From Phenylobacterium sp. (GTDB lineage: Bacteria; Pseudomonadota; Alphaproteobacteria; Caulobacterales; Caulobacteraceae): 64,000 bases of DNA. Both the position numbers and the translations under genes were made by a program. The stretch is taken from NCBI RefSeq assembly GCF_004299445.1, contig NZ_SCTC01000063.1, forward strand, positions 1 to 64,000, given 5' to 3'. Below the pieces are notes generated by a model. It was not told where the DNA came from, ran no database searches, and worked only from the letters and a program-made list of their open reading frames with translations. Positions 59,124 through 64,000 of the stretch are shown here, piece by piece (within the stretch, counting starts at the first letter, position 1; each line of letters starts with the position of its first letter).

Positions 59124-60551
59124 ATGCGGCGTGTGATGGTGGTGGCGGCGGCCTGGCTCCTGACCGCAGGCGCGGCCATGGCGCAGACCCAGGCGACGGC
59201 GAAGGTCGAGGGCGGCGTGATCGTGGGCGAGACCACCGAACGCGCCCGGGTGTTCCGCAACGTGCCCTACGCCGCCCCGCCGGTGGGACCGTTGCGTTGG
59301 GCGCCGCCGCAGCGGGTGGCGAAGTGGGTCGGGGAACGCGACGCCACCAAGAACGGCCCCTCCTGCCCGCAGCCGATGAACGCCGACGGCACGCCCAACG
59401 CCTTCGGCGGCGCGAACGGGCCGGTGTCGGAGGACTGCCTGCAGCTCTACGTCTTCGCGCCGAAGACCGCGAAGAAGGCGCCGGTGATGGTGTGGATCCA
59501 CGGCGGCGGCCACCGGGTGGGCGCGGGCTGGGTGTACGACGGCCAGAACTTCGCCCGCGACGGCGTGGTGCTGGTCTCGATCAACTACCGTCTGGGCGCG
59601 TTCGGCTACCTGGCCCATCCGGCGCTGACGAAGGCGGCGGGCGGCCAGCCCACCGGGAACTTCGGGCTGATGGACCAGATCGCGGCGCTGAAGTGGGTCC
59701 AGCGCAACATCGCCGCCTTTGGAGGTGATCCGCAGAACGTCACCGTCTTCGGCGAAAGCGCGGGCGGGGCCAGCGTGCTGGCGCTGCTGGCGACGCCTGG
59801 CGCGCGTGGCCTGTTCAATGGTGCGATCGTCCAGTCGGGCGGCGGCTGGTCCGAAGGGCGGTCGCTGGCGCAGGCCGAGGCGGCGGGGGTCGAGGCGCTG
59901 GCCAGGGCCGGTGCGCCCGCCGACGCCACGGCCGCCCAGTTGCGTGAGATCCCCTTCGAAAAGCTCGTTCCGCTGGCCGGCGACTATGGGCCGCTCCAGG
60001 ACGGTCGGCTGATGACGCTGACCGTGGGGCAGGCGTTCGCCAGAGGCCGGGCGACCGACGTTCCGCTGATGATCGGCTGGAACTCGGGCGAAGACACAGT
60101 AGCCTTCGGGGGCTTGGTCGGGCCCGCCGAACAACTGCGCAGCAATGACGACCGCGACCGATTCACCGACCGGGTGTTCGGCGCCCCGGCCCGCTGGATC
60201 GCGGCGAAGGCGGCGGGCGGGAAACCCTCGTACCTCTATCACTTCAGCTACATCGGAAGCCGCTTCCGGCCCGGGATGACCCGCGCGGCCCACGCCGCCG
60301 AGATCCAGTACGTGTTCGAGTACTGGGGCCGCCGTACGCCGATGAGCGTGGTCAGCGACGAGGACCGCGCCATGGCTGCCCGCATGCACGGCTGCTGGGT
60401 CGCCTTCGCGAAGACCCAGGCGCCCTGCTCGGACTGGCCGGCGTATTCGCCTGAGAGCGACCGCCTCATGGAGTTCGGCTCGCCCGGCGGCGTGCGTGAG
60501 GGGTTCCGTAAGGCGCAGCTCGACGCGCAGGACGCAGGCGCGCCGAAGTAG
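59124..60551 (+). CDS. Exported type B carboxylesterase
   Basis: 475 residues. Signal peptide (AAAWLLTAGAAMAQ), the oxyanion motif WIHGGGHRVG, the nucleophile in FGESAGGASV and a likely histidine in AAHAAEIQYVF. Family of carboxylesterases/cholinesterases hydrolysing a range of esters. It is divergent from the TonB receptor; together they may take up and process an ester-containing compound, though this is only an inference. Confidence 0.88.
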   Translation: MRRVMVVAAAWLLTAGAAMAQTQATAKVEGGVIVGETTERARVFRNVPYAAPPVGPLRWAPPQRVAKWVGERDATKNGPSCPQPMNADGTPNAFGGANGPVSEDCLQLYVFAPKTAKKAPVMVWIHGGGHRVGAGWVYDGQNFARDGVVLVSINYRLGAFGYLAHPALTKAAGGQPTGNFGLMDQIAALKWVQRNIAAFGGDPQNVTVFGESAGGASVLALLATPGARGLFNGAIVQSGGGWSEGRSLAQAEAAGVEALARAGAPADATAAQLREIPFEKLVPLAGDYGPLQDGRLMTLTVGQAFARGRATDVPLMIGWNSGEDTVAFGGLVGPAEQLRSNDDRDRFTDRVFGAPARWIAAKAAGGKPSYLYHFSYIGSRFRPGMTRAAHAAEIQYVFEYWGRRTPMSVVSDEDRAMAARMHGCWVAFAKTQAPCSDWPAYSPESDRLMEFGSPGGVREGFRKAQLDAQDAGAPK

Positions 60552-60596
60552 CGCTCGCGGTTGCGCGGCGGTGGCGGCTGCTTCTAGCCTCGGCGC

Positions 60597-60890
60597 ATGG
60601 TCGCCTATGTCATCAATGAAATCGTCGTCACCGAGCCTGAGCGGTTCCTGACCTATTCCAGCCAGGTGCCGGCGATCCTCGCCCAGTACGGGGGCGCCTA
60701 CGTCGTGCGGGGCGGGGCGCCCGAGCAGGTGGACGGCCCGGAGCCGCCCGAGCGGCTGGTGGTGCTGCGTTTCGAAAGCCGCGAGGCGGCCCGGGCCTGG
60801 CGCACCTCGCCCGAGTACCTGGCGATCCTGCCCATCCGGGAGGCGACGTCGACCAGCCGTGTCTACATCGTCGACGGCTACGAGGGCTGA
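60597..60890 (+). CDS. DUF1330 family protein
   Basis: 97 residues, ferredoxin-like (dimeric alpha-beta barrel). It runs AYVINEIVVTEPERFLTYSSQ, then GGAYVVRGGAPEQVDG and VVLRFESREAARAWRTSPEY. Small conserved protein; function unknown. It lies just after the esterase. Confidence 0.85.
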   Translation: MVAYVINEIVVTEPERFLTYSSQVPAILAQYGGAYVVRGGAPEQVDGPEPPERLVVLRFESREAARAWRTSPEYLAILPIREATSTSRVYIVDGYEG

Positions 60891-61055
60891 GGCGCCCGCA
60901 ATGGCCCCACCTCACGCCGCCGATGCGCTTTTTGGGGGGCGCGGCCATCTGATGGGTGGACCGTTTGCGAAAGCCGGTGTTCCATACCCTCAACACAGCA
61001 ACCGCCGAGGCCGCAAAGGCCCAGATCATAAGGCGGAGCTCTGGGAGGAACTGCG

Positions 61056-61442
61056 ATGGCTTGGAAGGCGAAGGCCTCTGGTCTCGCGCTGGCGATCGGC
61101 GCAATGGCGAGCACGGCTGGGGCCGCGCCGCCGGTGTTCGATCTGGGCCGGGCGCGGGCTGCATTCACGGTGGATCTGCCTGAGGGCTGCAAGCTCGAGG
61201 ATGGTCAGGTCCGCGCCTCGTTCGCGATCTTCTATGTGGCCTGCGACGGCAAGGTGATGGCGGGCATTTACGCCGGCAACGCCGCCGACCGGCAGATGCC
61301 GCGCAGTCGGGTGATGATCACCGAGACCCGCTGGCCGTCCGAGGTCCAGGCCTGGGCCGCCGACGTGGGCGAGGATCAGGCCCGCGCCGACGCCATCGCC
61401 GCCTCTGTCCGCGTGCGTCGGGTGAAGATCGCCTGGGGCTAG
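61056..61442 (+). CDS. Hypothetical exported protein
   Basis: 128 residues. Signal peptide LALAIGAMASTAGA, then a small domain with two cysteines (LPEGCKLEDG, FYVACDGKVMAG) that may form a disulfide. GGGAGG precedes the ATG. No family was recognised. Its stop overlaps the convergent MFS gene by 4 bases. Confidence 0.65.
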   Translation: MAWKAKASGLALAIGAMASTAGAAPPVFDLGRARAAFTVDLPEGCKLEDGQVRASFAIFYVACDGKVMAGIYAGNAADRQMPRSRVMITETRWPSEVQAWAADVGEDQARADAIAASVRVRRVKIAWG

Positions 61443-62707
61443 CCCAGCGTCCGAAGGCGTGAACGGGCCGCGACGGCCGCCACAATCATCCCCATCAGGA
61501 TCGACGGGAACAGGATCGCCATGCGCGGCCCGATCTCGTGGGCCAGCACGCCATAGGCCACAGCGCCCAGCGGGCCTCCGCCCATCATCCCGAGCGTGAA
61601 GATCGATAGCACGCGGGCGCGCTTGTCGGGCGGCGCATGCTCCTGCACCAGTCCGCGGCCCAGGGTCATGGTGACGCCGCCGGCGACGCCCCAGGCGACG
61701 TTCAGCGCGCAGAGCGCCCAGAACGGCATCGGGATAGCGCACAGTCCCAGTACGATCGCGCCAGAGCCCAGGGCGGTCAGATAGACCAATCCCTTCCGCT
61801 TTGGCGGGCCAGCCCGCATCAGCACGATGGCCGCCAGCATCGAGCCCACCCAGAAGCAGAGCGTGAAGACCCCCAGCGCCGAAGCGATGGCGGTGTTGTC
61901 GCGTCCCGCCACGACCGCGGGGAAATACCCCTGGACCACCAGCGGCAGCAGCACCGCGAAGGCGCCCATGAAGCAGACGCCCATACCGGCGCTGCAGAGG
62001 ACGACTGGCCCGATGATCGGGGAGGCGACGGCCGCGCGGAATCCGTCGGCGATCTCGCTGCCGAGATAGCGCAACGGATGACCAGCCTGCGGCGCGCGAG
62101 TCTCGCGGAGGCGGGGGCGCATGCGCAGCGCCGCGACCCCGGCCGCCAGCAGCAGGCCCGCCTGACCGAACAGGAGGGCGGCGACGCCCACCAGCGGCGC
62201 CATGATCGCCGCCACCATGCCCAGGATCTGTCCGGCGAACTGGGCCATGAAGGCGCCCGACACCGCCCGCTGCACGCCGCCCTCGACGGGCGCCACGTGG
62301 CTGAGAAGCGCGTCCCGGGCCGGTGTGGCGAAGGCGCCGATCACCCCCACCGTCAGGGCGTAGACGATCAGCAGGCCGTAGGTGAGCCGGCCGGCGGAGA
62401 CCAGGCCCGCGAGCCCCAGGAAGACGGCCGTCGAGACCAGGCAGGCCAGCACCACGATCCGTTTGCCGTCGGCCCGATCGGCGATGAAGCCGCCCAGCAG
62501 GATCAGAAGCGTGGTGGGCAGGCTCTGGCACATCTGGGCGATGCCCAGGCGGATCTCATTCTCCTGCAGGACCACCCGGACCAGATAGGGGAACAGCACC
62601 ATCTGGACGCCGAACGCCAGGAACCAGGCGGCGTGCGCGAACAGATAGGCCCCGAAGCCCGTGGGGGCGGCCGCCTGCCCCTCGGCTGTCTCGACTCTCG
62701 TCGCCAC
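61439..62707 (-). CDS. MFS transporter
   Basis: 422 residues from a GTG at 62707 with a strong GGGGGAG upstream. Twelve membrane helices are predicted, with LLILLGGFIADRADGKRIVVL as the loop 2-3 motif. It resembles ENTS/EntS-like (DUF/MFS_3) exporters. Substrate unknown. An ATG at 62734 is an alternative start. Confidence 0.88.
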   Translation of the reverse strand: MATRVETAEGQAAAPTGFGAYLFAHAAWFLAFGVQMVLFPYLVRVVLQENEIRLGIAQMCQSLPTTLLILLGGFIADRADGKRIVVLACLVSTAVFLGLAGLVSAGRLTYGLLIVYALTVGVIGAFATPARDALLSHVAPVEGGVQRAVSGAFMAQFAGQILGMVAAIMAPLVGVAALLFGQAGLLLAAGVAALRMRPRLRETRAPQAGHPLRYLGSEIADGFRAAVASPIIGPVVLCSAGMGVCFMGAFAVLLPLVVQGYFPAVVAGRDNTAIASALGVFTLCFWVGSMLAAIVLMRAGPPKRKGLVYLTALGSGAIVLGLCAIPMPFWALCALNVAWGVAGGVTMTLGRGLVQEHAPPDKRARVLSIFTLGMMGGGPLGAVAYGVLAHEIGPRMAILFPSILMGMIVAAVAARSRLRTLG

Positions 62708-62821
62708 GCCTGCTCCCCCTCGAAGCCCGAGCATGGCACGCTGACGGCGTAAGCGAAAATCCATTGCCCTCGCCTAGGGGCAAGCGCTTACCCTTGGGGC
62801 AAAGGATCAGGAGGACTTCCC

Positions 62822-63658
62822 ATGGCCGACAGCGCCCCCGCGAACGCCCCGCAAGCCGCAGCTGAAACCGCCGGACCCGAGGTGTTGTACGAGGTCAGCG
62901 AACACATCGCGACGCTCACCCTGAACCGGCCTGAGCGGATGAACACCATCTCGGGGCCGATGCTGAACCAGCTGACCGAGCTGCTGCTGAAGGCCGACCG
63001 CGACCGTGACGTGCGCTGCATCATCCTGACGGGCACGGGCCGGGCGTTCTGCGCCGGCCTGAACCTGGGCGGGGCCACCAAGGGCAGCACGGGCCTGGAG
63101 GGCGCGTCGACCTCGACCAACCTGGACCTGCGGTTCACGCCGCCGACCGTGCTGTTCAACCTGGACACGCCCACCATCTGCGCGCTGAACGGCTCGGCCG
63201 CCGGCTACGGTATGGATACGGCCCTGGGCTGCGACATCCGGATCATGGCCGACGGCGCCAAGATGGCCGCGGCCTTCGTCAAGCGCGGCATCGTGCCCGA
63301 GAGCGGCGGCACCTGGCTGCTGCCGCGGCTGCTGGGCTGGTCGAAAGCGTCAGAGATCATCTTCACCGGCCGGACCCTGACGGCCGCCGAGTGCGTCGAG
63401 CTGGGCCTGGCGTCAAAGGCGGTGCCCGAGGCCGAGGTGGCTGCGACCGCCCGCGCCCTGGCCCTGGAAATCGCCGCCAATGCGCCGCTCGCGGTCCAGG
63501 CTTCGAAGCGGATGATGCGGATGGGCCTGTCCGAGGGCTTCGACGAGCATGTGCACCACGTCTTCCTGCAGCTGTTGCCGCTGTTGCGGACGGAAGACGC
63601 GCTGGAGGGTATGAAGGCGTTCATGGAGAAGCGGACGCCGCAGTTCTCCAGCAAGTAG
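62822..63658 (+). CDS. Enoyl-CoA hydratase/isomerase family (crotonase)
   Basis: 278 residues. ATLTLNRPERMNTISGPML, TGRAFCAGLNLGG and the second oxyanion region CALNGSAAGYGMDTALGCDIR, then FVKRGIVPESGGTWLLPRL with a likely glutamate. It probably acts on an enoyl-CoA in fatty acid or other acyl breakdown. It is followed 10 bases later by a lipoprotein gene. Confidence 0.92.
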   Translation: MADSAPANAPQAAAETAGPEVLYEVSEHIATLTLNRPERMNTISGPMLNQLTELLLKADRDRDVRCIILTGTGRAFCAGLNLGGATKGSTGLEGASTSTNLDLRFTPPTVLFNLDTPTICALNGSAAGYGMDTALGCDIRIMADGAKMAAAFVKRGIVPESGGTWLLPRLLGWSKASEIIFTGRTLTAAECVELGLASKAVPEAEVAATARALALEIAANAPLAVQASKRMMRMGLSEGFDEHVHHVFLQLLPLLRTEDALEGMKAFMEKRTPQFSSK

Positions 63659-63668
63659 GGAGTAGGCC

Positions 63669-64000
63669 GTGAATTTCAGGGTCGCGGTGATCGGTCTGGC
63701 CTTGCTGGTCGCGGCCTGCGAAGGCAAGCGCGCCGACGTGTCGACGATGCCGGACGCCGCCGCCACGGCGGCGCCGGCCGTGGCGGTCGCGCCGGCGATG
63801 CCCGCCGATGCGCCGCCGCCCGAAGGCGCCGAGGCCGTCGATGCGGCCCTGAGCGCGGCGAAGGCCTTCAACGAAGCGGCGGCGCCGGCATTGACCGCCG
63901 TCGGCGAGCAGGAAGCCAAGATCCGCGCCGCGGCGGCCCGGGCGCTGGCGGCGGCGCGCGGCGCCGAGTCCGCAGCCGAGGGTCAACGGACGGGGCTCAC
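63669..64000 (+). CDS. Putative lipoprotein (partial, 3' end beyond window)
   Basis: GTG start at 63669, then a lipoprotein signal with lipobox LVAAC (residues 13-17) and a low-complexity Ala/Pro-rich region. At least 110 codons. Function unknown. Confidence 0.6.
   Translation, partial: MNFRVAVIGLALLVAACEGKRADVSTMPDAAATAAPAVAVAPAMPADAPPPEGAEAVDAALSAAKAFNEAAAPALTAVGEQEAKIRAAAARALAAARGAESAAEGQRTGL

Noticed and set aside
58962..60389. 476-residue N-terminal extension of the TonB receptor
   Set aside because: It is antisense to the carboxylesterase, and a signal peptide begins at the TTG at 58961.

Overview
The window is GC-rich, gene-dense DNA from an alphaproteobacterium, most likely of the family Caulobacteraceae (Phenylobacterium or Caulobacter type). 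This rests on the GC-biased codon use, the rplU-rpmA-GNAT-bioY-obgE-proB-proA-nadD-rsfS-rlmH order, an imuA-imuB-dnaE2 mutagenesis cassette behind an alphaproteobacterial SOS box (GTTC-N7-GTTC), a serC leader RNA and a DgcB-like diguanylate cyclase. It looks like ordinary chromosome: no rRNA, CRISPR array, integrase or transposase was seen, and no tRNA was recognised by eye.

Layout. 1-11.3 kb: a long leftward ribosome/growth block with L21, L27, an acetyltransferase, BioY, ObgE, ProB, ProA, NadD, RsfS, an amidase, Asd, RlmH and a partial EnvC-like murein hydrolase activator. 11.4-21 kb: mixed small secreted, membrane and unknown proteins, a three-repeat terminase-small-subunit-like protein, an Nramp-related transporter, a universal stress protein, an esterase, an OsmC protein and a caspase-like protein. 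21-27.3 kb: trehalose synthesis (otsB-otsA) divergent from zwf, then a diguanylate cyclase divergent from purE-purK. 27.4-32.4 kb: a 1008-residue membrane adenylate cyclase, a methyltransferase, a membrane protein/XRE pair behind twin operators, and COQ9. 32.7-40.4 kb: rpsU, ftsH, folP, an ArsR/SRPBCC pair, a zinc-ribbon/MarR pair, thiD with a nucleotidyltransferase, a GNAT and a PhzF protein. 40.4-50.2 kb: two hybrid histidine kinases, small Caulobacterales-type unknowns, an EamA exporter, and serC-serA for serine synthesis. 50.4-56.6 kb: dnaE2, a VOC gene, imuB and imuA, an SOS translesion module. 56.8-64 kb: a TonB-dependent receptor, a carboxylesterase, a DUF1330 protein, an MFS transporter, a crotonase and a partial lipoprotein.

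Three things stand out. First, rsfS and rpsU, both ribosome-related, each appear to start at CTG with the same AGGAG-N8-CTG signal. Second, several families of short palindromic, MITE-like repeats are scattered between genes, and one copy sits in frame inside imuB. Third, there are several compact candidate regulatory sites: twin operators before the membrane/XRE pair, a hairpin covering a Shine-Dalgarno sequence, a promoter with an embedded palindrome before a tiny ORF and a histidine kinase, and an inverted repeat of the ACGGAAAACACAG type inside the imu cassette. All functional calls were made by reading motifs; no database search was run.
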